From: CAWDVH01 sp963805705
GTDB lineage: Bacteria > Actinomycetota > Actinomycetes > Streptosporangiales > Streptosporangiaceae
DNA: 64,000 nucleotides
Direction of reading: 5' to 3'
NCBI GenBank assembly: GCA_963805705.1
Contig: CAWDVH010000004.1
Span: 62,001 to 126,000 of the forward strand
The stretch's first letter is position 1. Every line of letters begins with the position of its first letter. The notes under the pieces are model-generated. The model was given only the letters and a program-made list of their open reading frames with translations. It was not told the origin of the DNA and made no database searches. This document shows positions 54,188-63,070 of the stretch, one piece after another. The translations under genes were made by a program, and so were the position numbers.

Positions 54188-56054
54188 TCAGGGCAGCGGC
54201 GTGAACGTCCGCAGGGCCGTGCGGAAGGCCATCCGGGCAGTCGCGAATTGAGCCGCGGGGGCGGACACGGACAGCGCGTACGACTGCGGTCCGGCTGAGG
54301 TCGGGAGGGTGCCGAGGACCTCCAGGACGCCAACCGGACCGACACCGGGCTGCTGCCAGCGGAACCTCCAGATGGCCGCGGGGGCGCCGCGGAAGCTGGC
54401 TGAGCTCATCGCCAGCCGGTGATACAGGCGGTACATATGGTTCGCCTGGGCCTGGGCTTCCAGATAACCGGCTTGCCGCAGCGGCCCCGGATAGGCGAAC
54501 GGGGTCACATCGACCTCGATGTAGGGGGCACCCGGCGGCGCCTGCAGGTACGTCAGCAAGTTGTCCCTGTTCAGCTGCCACGCGTCCGGGACGGCGATCT
54601 TGAAGCCGGCTGTGGACCCCAGGCTCGCGGCCGAGACCCGCTCCCACCGGAATCCCGTTGGCGGCGCCCCGCCTGATCCGGTGCCCGTGCCTTTCTGGCC
54701 GGCCGTAGCCGCGCCGCGAGCAGCCGGTTGATTCTTGCTGACGGCGCCTCGGCCGGCCCCGGCTGCGGCGGAGCCGGCGTTCCTTCGGCCAGCGAACCGG
54801 CGCGCGCCTGCGCCGGGCCGGGACAGGCGCGCGGACCTCGTCACCCCGCCTGACTGGGCGGCTGGCCCTGACCCGGCCGCCCCGTCCCGCGAGTGCGAGT
54901 ACGCCAGCAAGCCGCCGATCCCCGCCGCGGCCAGGACCACCGCCGCGGCCGCCGCCACCACTGTGGCCAGGATCCGCCCTCGGGGGCCGCGCCGCGACAC
55001 AGGTGAGCCCGGCCGGTGCCGGCGAGTCCAGGTAGGCCGGCAGCTCGGCGGACGTCCGCCCCGCCGGGTCACGGTAATCCGCCGATGTGTCCGGGCTCGG
55101 CATGGCCAGGTCAGCGAACGCAGGCGGGTCCATGAACGCGGGGATCGCGGCGGCTGTCACGGCCGGCCGGCGGGCGGCCGCCGGGTCCGGCGGGGGACCG
55201 GCCTGTGGTCTGGCGTCGGTCCTGGCCCCGGATGCGGCGCGGGCTAGCAGCCTGGCGGCCGTTTCGGAATCTGGTCGTGTCCCTGGATCGGCACGCAGCA
55301 GGGCGTCGATCACCGGTGCGAGCGTGCCCGCTGATGGCGCTCTGGGCGCGGCCTCGTTGACGATGCCGTCCATGATGACCACCGAGCCGCCCGGCCGGTC
55401 GAACGGGCCGCGGCCCTCCACGGCCGCGTACAGGGTAGCGCCCAGCGACCAGAGGTCGGAGGCAGGAGTCGCCGGCTGGCCCCGCACGCGCTCCGGCGCG
55501 GTGAAGCCGGGGGTGCCGACGACCATGCCGACCTGAGTCAGGCCAGGATCACCCTCGAAGGTCGCGATGCCGAAGTCGGTCAGCACGATCCGGCCGTCCG
55601 GTGTGACCAGGACATTGCTCGGCTTCACGTCCCTGTGCAGCACTCCCGCCGCGTGCGCGGTCGCCAGGGCGCCGAGCAGGCCCTCGCCGACCAGGGCGGC
55701 TTGCGCCGGGGGAAGCGGTCCGTCTTCGGCGATGAGACGGTCCAGAGAACGCGCGCGTACCAGCTCCATGACAATCCAGGGGGTGCCGTCCTCCTCGACC
55801 ACGTCGAAGACGGTTACCACGCTGGGGTGGCTCAGACGCGCCGCCGTCCGTGCCTCGCGCAGGGTACGGCGGTAGATGGTCTCGGTATCGGCCGGGGTGG
55901 CCGCCGAGGTGACCTGGACCTGCTTGACCGCGACGTCGCGGTCAAGCAGTTCGTCCCGGCCGCGCCAGACGATGCCCATGGCGCCGCGGCCGATCGCGTG
56001 ATTCAGGCGGTACCGGCCGGCGACCAGGCGGCCGGTGCCCGCCACAGCGTGCAT
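54188..56054 (-). CDS. Transmembrane Ser/Thr protein kinase, frameshifted
   Basis: Eukaryotic-like kinase. Frame 1 (56054 to about 55010) has the whole kinase domain: GRYRLNHAIGRGAMGIVWRGRD, VAVKQV, catalytic LHRDVKPSNVLVT, LTDFGIATFEG, GTPGFTAPERV; then a Pro/Ala juxtamembrane stretch ending AYLDSPAPAG. Frame 2 (about 55007 to 54188) continues with S-P-V-S-R-R-G-P-R-G-R, a membrane helix (ILATVVAAAAAVVLAAAGIGGLLAY) and a roughly 200-residue extracellular domain. Removing one G from GGG (complement of 55008-55010) joins them into about 621 residues. The uncorrected frame runs on as basic nonsense across the convergent gene, so the indel is probably a sequencing error or recent mutation. Start ATG 56054 has TATGTT 6 bases upstream. 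Confidence 0.85.
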
Positions 56055-56060
56055 GGCCGG

Positions 56061-56066
56061 AACATA
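56061..56066 (-). promoter_or_regulatory. -10 element (leaderless) of the Ser/Thr kinase
   Basis: Minus-strand TATGTT six bases before ATG 56054; supports that start over the GTG at 56069. Confidence 0.5.
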
Positions 56067-56150
56067 CACGTGGCGCCCACCCAGAATCCTGTGAGCCCGA
56101 TGTGAATTCGGCTATTTCCAGCCGGCGGCTCGGCGAGCGGCGCGGGCTGG

Positions 56151-56201
56151 GCTAGCGGGGCGGCTCGGCTAGCGGGGCGGCTCGGCTAGCGGGGCGGCTC
56201 G
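56151..56201. repeat. 17-bp tandem repeat carrying the fumC stop codon
   Basis: Three exact units of GCTAGCGGGGCGGCTCG at 56151, 56168 and 56185. The fumC stop (complement of cta, 56186-56188) is in the third unit, so the end of FumC (A-E-P-P-R-stop) is repeated twice beyond the gene. Confidence 0.9.
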
Positions 56202-57589
56202 GCCATCGCGAGCACGTCGAGGGCCCGGTCCAGCTGCTCCTCGGTGAGGTCGCCGCGGGCGACATGCTGCCGCGCGATCACGACCTCCTTGATGGTCTGG
56301 CCGGAGGCCAGCGCCTCGTGCGCGACGGCGGCGGCCGCCTCATACCCGATGAACCGGTTCAGCGCGGTGACGATCGCCGGTGAGGACTCCGCCATCCGCC
56401 GCAGCCGGGCCGGGTCGGCGGTGATGCCGCGCACGCATCGTGAGGCGAGCAGCCCGCACGCCGATGACAGCGTCCTGATGGAGAACAGCAGGTTCCGCGC
56501 GATCACCGGCATCATCACGTTCAGCTCGAAGCTGCCGGCCGCCCCGGCGAAGGTGATAGCGGCGTCGTTGCCGATGACCTGCGCGCATACCTGCAGGACC
56601 GCCTCGCAGATGACCGGGTTGACCTTCCCCGGCATGATCGACGAGCCCGGCTGCAGGTCGGGGATCGAGATCTCGGCCAGCCCGGTCTGCGGCCCCGATC
56701 CCATCAGGCGCAGGTCGTTGCAGATCTTGACCAGCGAGACGGCCACCGTCCGCAGCACCCCGCTCGCGGCGACCAGGGCGTCGCGACCGCCTGCGGCCTC
56801 GAAGTGGTTGCCCGCCTCGGTCAGGGGCAGGCTCATGTCGGCGGCCAGACGGGCGATCACGGCGGCGGCGAAACCAGCCGGCGCGTTCAGCCCGGTCCCC
56901 ACCGCGGTCCCGCCGAGCGGCAGCTCACCCACCTCGGGCAGCACCGCGCGTACCCGGCTGATGCCGTTCCTGACCGCCGCCGCGTACCCGCCGAATTCCT
57001 GGCCGAGGGTCACCGGGGTGGCGTCCATCAGGTGCGTCCGGCCGCTCTTGACGAAGTCGGCGAACTCGGCGGCCTTGGCCTCCAGCGCATCGGCCAGCTC
57101 ACCCAGCGCGGCCGTCAGCGGCCGCTCCAGCCCGCGGCACGCGGCCAGGCCGATAGCCGAGGGAAAGACGTCGTTGGACGACTGCGAGGCGTTCACGTGA
57201 TCGTTGGGGTGCACCGCCCGGCCCAGCCGCCGGGTGGCCAGGGTGGCGATGACCTCGTTGGCGTTCATGTTGCTTGAGGTCCCCGACCCGGTCTGGAACA
57301 CGTCGATCGGGAACTGATCCAGGTACTGCCCGTGAGCGATCTGCGCGGCGGCATCGTGGATCGCCTCGGCCATGTCCGGCTCCAGCACTCCCAGCTCGCC
57401 GTTGACCATGGCGGCCGCTCCCTTGATCGAGACCAGCGACCGGATCAGGTCGTCGGGCAGCCGCTCACCGGAGACCGGGAAGTTCTCGACGGCCCGCTGA
57501 GTCTGCGCGCCCCACAGCGCGTCGGCGGGCACGGCGACCTCGCCCATCGAGTCGTGCTCGATCCGGAATCCGGGCTCGCTGTCGGGCAC
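56186..57589 (-). CDS. fumC: Fumarate hydratase, class II
   Basis: 467-residue FumC, converting fumarate to malate in the TCA cycle; iron-independent tetramer. Signature GSSIMPGKVNPVICEAV (catalytic Ser loop), GSGTSSNMNANEVIA and TPVTLGQEFGGYA. AGGAGG lies seven bases before GTG 57589. It follows the class I fumarase by 50 bases on the same strand. A 17-bp triplet repeat overlaps its last codons. Confidence 0.95.
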   Translation of the reverse strand: MPDSEPGFRIEHDSMGEVAVPADALWGAQTQRAVENFPVSGERLPDDLIRSLVSIKGAAAMVNGELGVLEPDMAEAIHDAAAQIAHGQYLDQFPIDVFQTGSGTSSNMNANEVIATLATRRLGRAVHPNDHVNASQSSNDVFPSAIGLAACRGLERPLTAALGELADALEAKAAEFADFVKSGRTHLMDATPVTLGQEFGGYAAAVRNGISRVRAVLPEVGELPLGGTAVGTGLNAPAGFAAAVIARLAADMSLPLTEAGNHFEAAGGRDALVAASGVLRTVAVSLVKICNDLRLMGSGPQTGLAEISIPDLQPGSSIMPGKVNPVICEAVLQVCAQVIGNDAAITFAGAAGSFELNVMMPVIARNLLFSIRTLSSACGLLASRCVRGITADPARLRRMAESSPAIVTALNRFIGYEAAAAVAHEALASGQTIKEVVIARQHVARGDLTEEQLDRALDVLAMAEPPR

Positions 57590-57639
57590 GGGCAGACCTC
57601 CTGGTGCGGTTCGGGCTGGGTGGGGGGCCGGGGGAGGGG

Positions 57640-59301
57640 CTAGCCGGGAGCGGCACCGATCGTCAGCAGCGGCTGCCGGGGCGCGGTCACGTCGGCGAAG
57701 AAGTCATTGCCCTTGTCGTCCACGACGATGAACGCGGGGAAATCACGCACCTCGATCTTCCACACCGCCTCCATGCCCAGCTCCGGGTATTCAAGAACCT
57801 CAACCCGGGTGATGCAGTCCTGCGCCAGCTTGGCCGCGGCTCCGCCGATCGAGCCGAGATAGAACCCGCCGTGCTGCTGGCACGCGGCCGTGACCGCGGC
57901 TGACCTGTTGCCCTTGGCCAGCATCACCAGCGATCCCCCGGCCGCCTGGAACTGATCCACGTAGGAGTCCATCCGCCCGGCGGTCGTCGGCCCGAATGAC
58001 CCCGACGCGTAGCCTTCCGGGGTCTTGGCCGGCCCCGCGTAATACACCGCGTGATCTCGCAGGTATCCGGGCATCGGGTGGCCGGCCGCCAGCCGTTCTG
58101 CGATCTTTGCGTGGGCGATATCGCGGGCGACGACCAGCGGGCCGGACAGCGCCAGCCGGGTCTTGATCGGATGTCGCGACAGCTCGGCGCGGATCTCGCT
58201 CATCGGAGCGGACAGGTCGATCCGCACGAGCTCCCCGTCGCCCGCTAGCTCGCCGGCGGCGGGCTCGGGCAGGTACTGCGCCGGGTCGGTCTCGAGCCGC
58301 TCCAGGAACACCCCGTCGCGGGTGATCTTGCCGAGCGCCTGCCGGTCAGCGGAGCAGGACACCGCGATGGCGATCGGGCAAGACGCGCCGTGCCGCGGCA
58401 GCCGGATCACCCGGACGTCATGGCAGAAGTACTTGCCGCCGAACTGCGCGCCGATGCCCGCGCGCCGGGTAATCTCCAGGACCTGCTGCTCCAGCCCGGC
58501 GTCACGGAACCCGTGCCCGGCCGGTGAGCCGGCGGTCGGCAGCGCGTCCAGGTACTTGGCCGACGCGTACTTGGCGGTCTTCAGGGCGTACTCGGCGCTG
58601 GTGCCGCCGACCACGATGGCCAGGTGATACGGCGGGCACGCCGCGGTGCCCAGGGAGCGGATCTTCTCCTCGAGGAAGGCCAGCATCCGCTGCTGGCTCA
58701 GCACGGCCTTGGTCTCCTGGTAGAGGTAGGACTTGTTGGCCGACCCGCCGCCCTTGGCCATGAACAGGAACGAGTACTCATCCCCGCCGGTGGCCTGCAG
58801 CTCGATCTGGGCCGGCAGGTTGCTGCCGGTGTTGCGCTCGTCCCACATGGTCAGGGGCGCGAGCTGGGAGTAGCGCAGGTTCAGCGTGGTGTACGCGTCG
58901 TAGACGCCGCGCGCGATGTGCTCGGCGTCCCGCCCGTCGGTGAGCACGTGCTGCCCGCGCTTGCCCACGACGATCGCGGTGCCCGTGTCCTGGCACATCG
59001 GCAGTATCCCGCCCGCCGCGATGCACGCGTTCTTCAGCAGGTCACCCGCCACGAACCGGTCGTTCCCGCTGGCCTGCGGGTCGTCGAGGATCGACCGCAG
59101 CTGGCGCAGGTGAGCGGGCCGCAGCAGATGAGCGATGTCGCGCATCGCGGTCTGGGTGAGCAGGCTGAGCACGCCCGGCTCGATCTCGATAAAATTCCGG
59201 CCGAACGACCGGCGGGTGGTGATACCGCCGTCACTGACCAGGCGGTACTCGGTGGTGTCCGCACCAACCGGCAGCAGGTCGGTGTAGGAGAACTCAGGCA
59301 T
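57640..59301 (-). CDS. Fumarate hydratase, class I (Fe-S)
   Basis: 553-residue class I fumarase of the FumA/FumB type with alpha and beta parts in one chain. Presumed [4Fe-4S] cysteines lie in ILPMCQDTGTA, FCHDVR/SCPIAIAVSCSADRQ and the beta part has GPTTAGRMDSYVDQF. It catalyses the same step as FumC but is oxygen-labile. ATG 59301 has AGGAGGT six bases upstream; the open frame extends further but without homology. Side-by-side class I and II genes also occur in Streptomyces. Confidence 0.93.
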   Translation of the reverse strand: MPEFSYTDLLPVGADTTEYRLVSDGGITTRRSFGRNFIEIEPGVLSLLTQTAMRDIAHLLRPAHLRQLRSILDDPQASGNDRFVAGDLLKNACIAAGGILPMCQDTGTAIVVGKRGQHVLTDGRDAEHIARGVYDAYTTLNLRYSQLAPLTMWDERNTGSNLPAQIELQATGGDEYSFLFMAKGGGSANKSYLYQETKAVLSQQRMLAFLEEKIRSLGTAACPPYHLAIVVGGTSAEYALKTAKYASAKYLDALPTAGSPAGHGFRDAGLEQQVLEITRRAGIGAQFGGKYFCHDVRVIRLPRHGASCPIAIAVSCSADRQALGKITRDGVFLERLETDPAQYLPEPAAGELAGDGELVRIDLSAPMSEIRAELSRHPIKTRLALSGPLVVARDIAHAKIAERLAAGHPMPGYLRDHAVYYAGPAKTPEGYASGSFGPTTAGRMDSYVDQFQAAGGSLVMLAKGNRSAAVTAACQQHGGFYLGSIGGAAAKLAQDCITRVEVLEYPELGMEAVWKIEVRDFPAFIVVDDKGNDFFADVTAPRQPLLTIGAAPG

Positions 59302-59458
59302 CGTGCACCTCCTGGCGGGGATCGGTGGCTGCGCCCTATCGTAGGTCGCCTGCATCTGCGGGACCGAAGGCGGCTGGGCCCGCATGCGGACGATCCGTTG
59401 GGGTAGATGGCAGGCATCGCGGCCGCTGCCGAAGCGGCCCCAGGACAAAGGACGGCCA

Positions 59459-59683
59459 ATGGCGAGCATCTCGGAAGCGGGCAACGGCGTGGACCTGGGC
59501 GAGGCGGCCCGCCAGCTGGAGCAAGCGGCACATGACTCGCAGGTCGCCTACGACTGCCTGGCCCTCGGCGACCTTGACCGTGCGCGCATCCACGCGATCA
59601 CCGCGTCCACGGCCGCCTCGGCGGCGGAGAACGTACTGCGGGCCGCTCTCGGCGAGGAGAACTCGATGCCCGCCGGCCTGTGA
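59459..59683 (+). CDS. Small helical protein, unknown
   Basis: 74 residues (MASISEAGNGVDLGEAARQ...), predicted almost all helical: LGEAARQLEQAAHDSQVAYDCLALGDLDRARIHAITASTAASAAENVLRAAL. It resembles a short Ala-rich helical hairpin. AAAGGA lies 6 bases before ATG 59459, which I prefer to the start at 59384 lying over the fumarase promoter. No family recognised. It stands divergent from the class I fumarase and convergent to lhgO. Confidence 0.55.
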   Translation: MASISEAGNGVDLGEAARQLEQAAHDSQVAYDCLALGDLDRARIHAITASTAASAAENVLRAALGEENSMPAGL

Positions 59684-59712
59684 CGCGCGCTCGCCGGGCG
59701 CTCGCCCCCCGC

Positions 59713-60963
59713 TCATCCCGCGGTTGCCTCGAAGCGGTCGACAAGTTCCCTGGCCAGCGCCAGTGATGACGTCGCCGCCGGCGATGGGGCATTCCTGACG
59801 TGCGTTGCGCCCGGCGTCTGCGAGATCGCGAAGTCGTCGAGGAGCTGCCCGTCGCGGCCCACCGCCTGCGCCCGGACGCCGCTCGCCGCGACCCGGTCGA
59901 TCTTCATGCTCGCGACGGCCGGCACGTACTGCGCGCAGGCCCGGACGAACGCCTTGCGGCTGGCGGCCAGGTGCAGCTCGCCGATCCCGGTCCGCCAGAA
60001 CTTCCTGGCCACGATCCAGGTTCCCGGCCAGCTCAGCGTGCTGAGCAGGTCCTGTGACCGCAGCGTCCGCAGCTGATAGGCGTCGCGGGCTCCGACCAGC
60101 ATGGCGGTGGGCCCCAGCATGACGTGCCCGTCTATGTGCCTGGTCACGTGGACGCCGAGAAAGGGCAGCTCCGGGTCGGGCACCGGGTAGACCATGCCCC
60201 GCACCACGGGCGGCTGGCCGGATGCCAGGCGCAGGTAGGCGCCCCGGAACGGCACGATGCGCGGATCGGGGGAAGCCCCGGCCGACACGGCCAGCCGATC
60301 TGACCACAGCCCGGCGCACAAGATCGACGAGGCCGCCCGGTACGAGCCCCCGGCGTGGGCCAGGACAGTCTGCCCGTGCTCGCGGCGGACGGCGCTGATC
60401 GCCGAGCCCAGCGCGAAGGCCACGCCCAGGCCGCGCAGCTCGCGTTCCATCGAGCGGGCGACCGCGCCGTAATCGACGATCCCGGTGCCCGGCGAGTGCA
60501 GCGCGGCCAGGCCCCGGCACTCGGGCTCGATGTCAGCGATCTCGCCCGCCCCGACCCGGCGCAGCCCGGGGACGCCATTGGCCTGGCCGCGTGCTTCGAG
60601 CTCCGCCAGCCGCGGCAGCTCGTCATCACGCAGGGCGACAATCAGCTTCCCGCAGCGCTCGTAGGGGATCGCGTGAGCATCGCAGAACTCATACATCAGA
60701 GCGGCGCCCTCCACGCACAGCCGTGCCTTGAGCGAGCCTGGCTTGTAGTAGACGCCGCTGTGAATCACGCCGGAGTTGTGGCCGGTCTGGTGGTACCCGA
60801 CGGAGGCGTGCTGGTCGATGACGATCAGTTTCGACCCGGGGCGGCGGCTCAGGAATTCCCGCGCCACGGCCAGCCCGACGATCCCGGCGCCGACCACGGC
60901 CAGGTCATAACGCTCCGAGTCCGCGGCCCTGGCCCCGGACGGGCGCAAAGGATTCTCAGTCAC
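59713..60963 (-). CDS. lhgO: L-2-hydroxyglutarate oxidase
   Basis: 416-residue DAO-family flavoenzyme: YDLAVVGAGIVGLAVAREFLSRRPGSKLIVID (FAD fold), HQTGHNSGVIHSGVYYKPGSLKARLCVEGA (strong LhgO signature), PFRGAYLRLA and the long C-terminal half. It oxidises L-2-hydroxyglutarate to 2-oxoglutarate, returning a by-product to the TCA cycle next to the fumarases. GTG 60963 is chosen: TATCGT lies 8 bases upstream on the minus strand. Confidence 0.9.
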   Translation of the reverse strand: MTENPLRPSGARAADSERYDLAVVGAGIVGLAVAREFLSRRPGSKLIVIDQHASVGYHQTGHNSGVIHSGVYYKPGSLKARLCVEGAALMYEFCDAHAIPYERCGKLIVALRDDELPRLAELEARGQANGVPGLRRVGAGEIADIEPECRGLAALHSPGTGIVDYGAVARSMERELRGLGVAFALGSAISAVRREHGQTVLAHAGGSYRAASSILCAGLWSDRLAVSAGASPDPRIVPFRGAYLRLASGQPPVVRGMVYPVPDPELPFLGVHVTRHIDGHVMLGPTAMLVGARDAYQLRTLRSQDLLSTLSWPGTWIVARKFWRTGIGELHLAASRKAFVRACAQYVPAVASMKIDRVAASGVRAQAVGRDGQLLDDFAISQTPGATHVRNAPSPAATSSLALARELVDRFEATAG

Positions 60964-60971
60964 AGGCGAGC

Positions 60972-60977
60972 ACGATA
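60972..60977 (-). promoter_or_regulatory. -10 candidate of lhgO
   Basis: Minus-strand TATCGT 8 bases before GTG 60963. Confidence 0.4.
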
Positions 60978-61052
60978 GCGGACCCCGGCCGGTCAGCAGC
61001 ACCTGCGCGGTCAGCGGGTCAGGGTCCAGGGCGGGTCCGGAGCGCCCCCCGG

Positions 61053-62906
61053 TCAGGCTGCTCCGGGGCGCCCGGAGCCGGCCAGCGTGTCATCGCTGGC
61101 CACGTCGTCGGCCGGGGACACCGCCGCCGTGGCGACCGATCCCTGATCGTCATTCACGTACCGGGGGCCGCGCAGCATGGAGGCAATGGCGGCCAGGATC
61201 AGGATGAACATGGCCACGCCGAACACGATGTCCAGTCCGTGGTGGAACGGCCCGGAGATCAGCAGCGGGAAGAACGTATGGCCGGTCAGGACGGCCACAT
61301 GGCTGGCGGGCAGGTGGTGGAGCACGCCGGTCGGGGCGAGCAGTTCGTGCACCGGGTTGTAGCCCAGGAAGGCGGAGAACAGGCTGCCGACCGGCGGCAG
61401 CTGCCCGATCTGATGGGCGATCCCGGCCGGCACGCCCTGGGCGGTCAGCCCGCGGGTCAGCGTGGTCGGCAGGGTCGCCGCCAGCCCGGCGATCATCAAT
61501 GAGAAGAAAATGCCGATCGACAGCACGAAGCCGGAGTTCTGGAACGTGGCGAGCATGCCGGAGGCGGCGCCGCGCTGGCGGGCCGGGACGCTGTTCATGA
61601 TCGCTGCGGCGTTCGGTGCCGAGAACAGGCCCATGCCCGCGCCCGCCAGGAAGATCAGCGCCCCGAACTCCGGGTAGCTGAAGTTGACCGGTATCAGCAG
61701 CAGCCCGCCGAACGCGGCCGCTGACACCAGCAGGCCGCCGGAGGCAAACAGGCGGGCGCCGTGCTTATCCGACAGCCAGCCGGAAATCGGCCCCAGGGCG
61801 ACGAACCCGCAGGTGAGGGCCAGCAGGTAGATACCGGACCAGAGCGGGGTGTCCTTATAGGCGTAGCCGTGCAGCGGCAGCCAGATGCCCTGCAGCCAGA
61901 GGATCAGCATGAACTGCAGGCCGCCACGGGCGATCGAGGCCAGCAGCGTGGCGACGTTTCCCGCGGCGAACGCCCGGATGCGCATCAGCCGCAGGTCGAA
62001 CATCGGCGCCGCGGTCCGCGTCTCGATAATGCAGAACGCGATCAGCAGCAGCACGCCGCCGATCAGGCCGGTCAGCACCTTGGGACTGGTCCAGCCCATC
62101 GAGTGCCCGCCGTAGGGCTCCAGGCCGTAGGTGATGGCGGCGAGAATCCCGATCAGGCCGAAGCCGAAGGTGAGGTTGCCGAGCACGTCGATCCGGGCCT
62201 TGGTCCGCACCCCGGTCTCGCGCAGGCTCAGGTAGGACCAGATGGTCCCGATGACGCCGATCGGCACCGAGACGAAGAAGACCAGCCGCCAGTTCACGGC
62301 GGCGAGCACGCCGCCCAGGATCAGGCCGATGAACTGTCCGGAGATGCCGGCCACCTGGTTAATGCCCATCGCGGTGCCGCGCTGGTGGGAAGGGAACGCG
62401 TCGGTCAGGATGGCGGGGGAGTTGGCCATCAGCATGGCACCGCCGACGGCCTGCAGCACCCGCCAGCCGATCAGCCACAGCGCGCCGCTCGGCCCGGTGA
62501 AAGGATCGAAGGGCAGGGCCAGGGCGCCGATCCCGAAGATCGCGAACCCCGCGTTGTACATCCTGACGCGCCCGTAGATATCGCCGAGGCGCCCGAGGGT
62601 GACCACGAGCACGGCCGAGACGACCAGGTACCCCATCAGCATCCAGAGCAGGTAGCTGAAGCTTCCCGGACTCAGCGGGTTCAGGTTGATGCCACGGAAG
62701 ATGGCGGGCAGGGCGATGATCACGATCGAGGCGTTAACGGTCGCCGCGAGCATGCCCAGCGTGGTGTTGGACAGCGCCACCCATTTGTAGTTGTCTCCGG
62801 GTGCCCGCGAGCTGCGGGCGCCGGGAGCCAGGGCGGTTACGCCCGCTGGCTGCTGGCCGTTCGCGTCTGAGCCCCGGCCGTTCGTGCCCGCCCCCTCGCC
62901 CGCCAT
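61053..62906 (-). CDS. DHA2-family MFS efflux transporter (EmrB/QacA type)
   Basis: 617-residue 14-helix drug:H+ antiporter. Motif LGRLGDIYGRVRMYNAG (motif A), AILTDAFPSHQRGTAMGINQVAGISGQFIGLILGGVLA (motif C region), and the extra central helices of DHA2. The hydrophilic N-terminus (about 40 residues) is Gly/Asn-rich. ATG 62906 has GGGAGG seven bases upstream. The upstream AT-rich sequence contains the palindrome AAGTACTT and probably binds a regulator. Substrate unknown. Confidence 0.9.
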   Translation of the reverse strand: MAGEGAGTNGRGSDANGQQPAGVTALAPGARSSRAPGDNYKWVALSNTTLGMLAATVNASIVIIALPAIFRGINLNPLSPGSFSYLLWMLMGYLVVSAVLVVTLGRLGDIYGRVRMYNAGFAIFGIGALALPFDPFTGPSGALWLIGWRVLQAVGGAMLMANSPAILTDAFPSHQRGTAMGINQVAGISGQFIGLILGGVLAAVNWRLVFFVSVPIGVIGTIWSYLSLRETGVRTKARIDVLGNLTFGFGLIGILAAITYGLEPYGGHSMGWTSPKVLTGLIGGVLLLIAFCIIETRTAAPMFDLRLMRIRAFAAGNVATLLASIARGGLQFMLILWLQGIWLPLHGYAYKDTPLWSGIYLLALTCGFVALGPISGWLSDKHGARLFASGGLLVSAAAFGGLLLIPVNFSYPEFGALIFLAGAGMGLFSAPNAAAIMNSVPARQRGAASGMLATFQNSGFVLSIGIFFSLMIAGLAATLPTTLTRGLTAQGVPAGIAHQIGQLPPVGSLFSAFLGYNPVHELLAPTGVLHHLPASHVAVLTGHTFFPLLISGPFHHGLDIVFGVAMFILILAAIASMLRGPRYVNDDQGSVATAAVSPADDVASDDTLAGSGRPGAA

Positions 62907-63058
62907 GCAGTTCCTCCCGCTCACCTAAGTACTTGTTATCACCAAACTAACAGGCGGAACTGCCCTGCGGCGACCACGGCCGGCACGCGGCGACGGCGGC
63001 CACGGCGACGGCGACCGCGCGGCGACGGCGATCACGGCCGGCCCGCGCGGAGACACGG
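62907..63058. other. MFS promoter zone and CGGCGAC-rich repeats
   Basis: 62930-62955 is AT-rich with AAGTACTT and CCAAACT, the likely MFS promoter/operator. 62967-63051 is a GC-rich set of imperfect repeats (GCGGCGAC, CACGGCCGGC twice) before the DUF1707 gene. Confidence 0.45.
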
Positions 63059-63064
63059 TATCTT
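63059..63064 (+). promoter_or_regulatory. -10 element (leaderless) of the DUF1707 gene
   Basis: TATCTT six bases before GTG 63071. Confidence 0.5.
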
Positions 63065-63070
63065 CGGGAT

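Noticed and set aside
53769..55010. Continuation of the kinase frame to 53769
   Set aside because: Becomes basic low-complexity sequence and overlaps the transglycosylase gene; the real C-terminal half is in the next frame.
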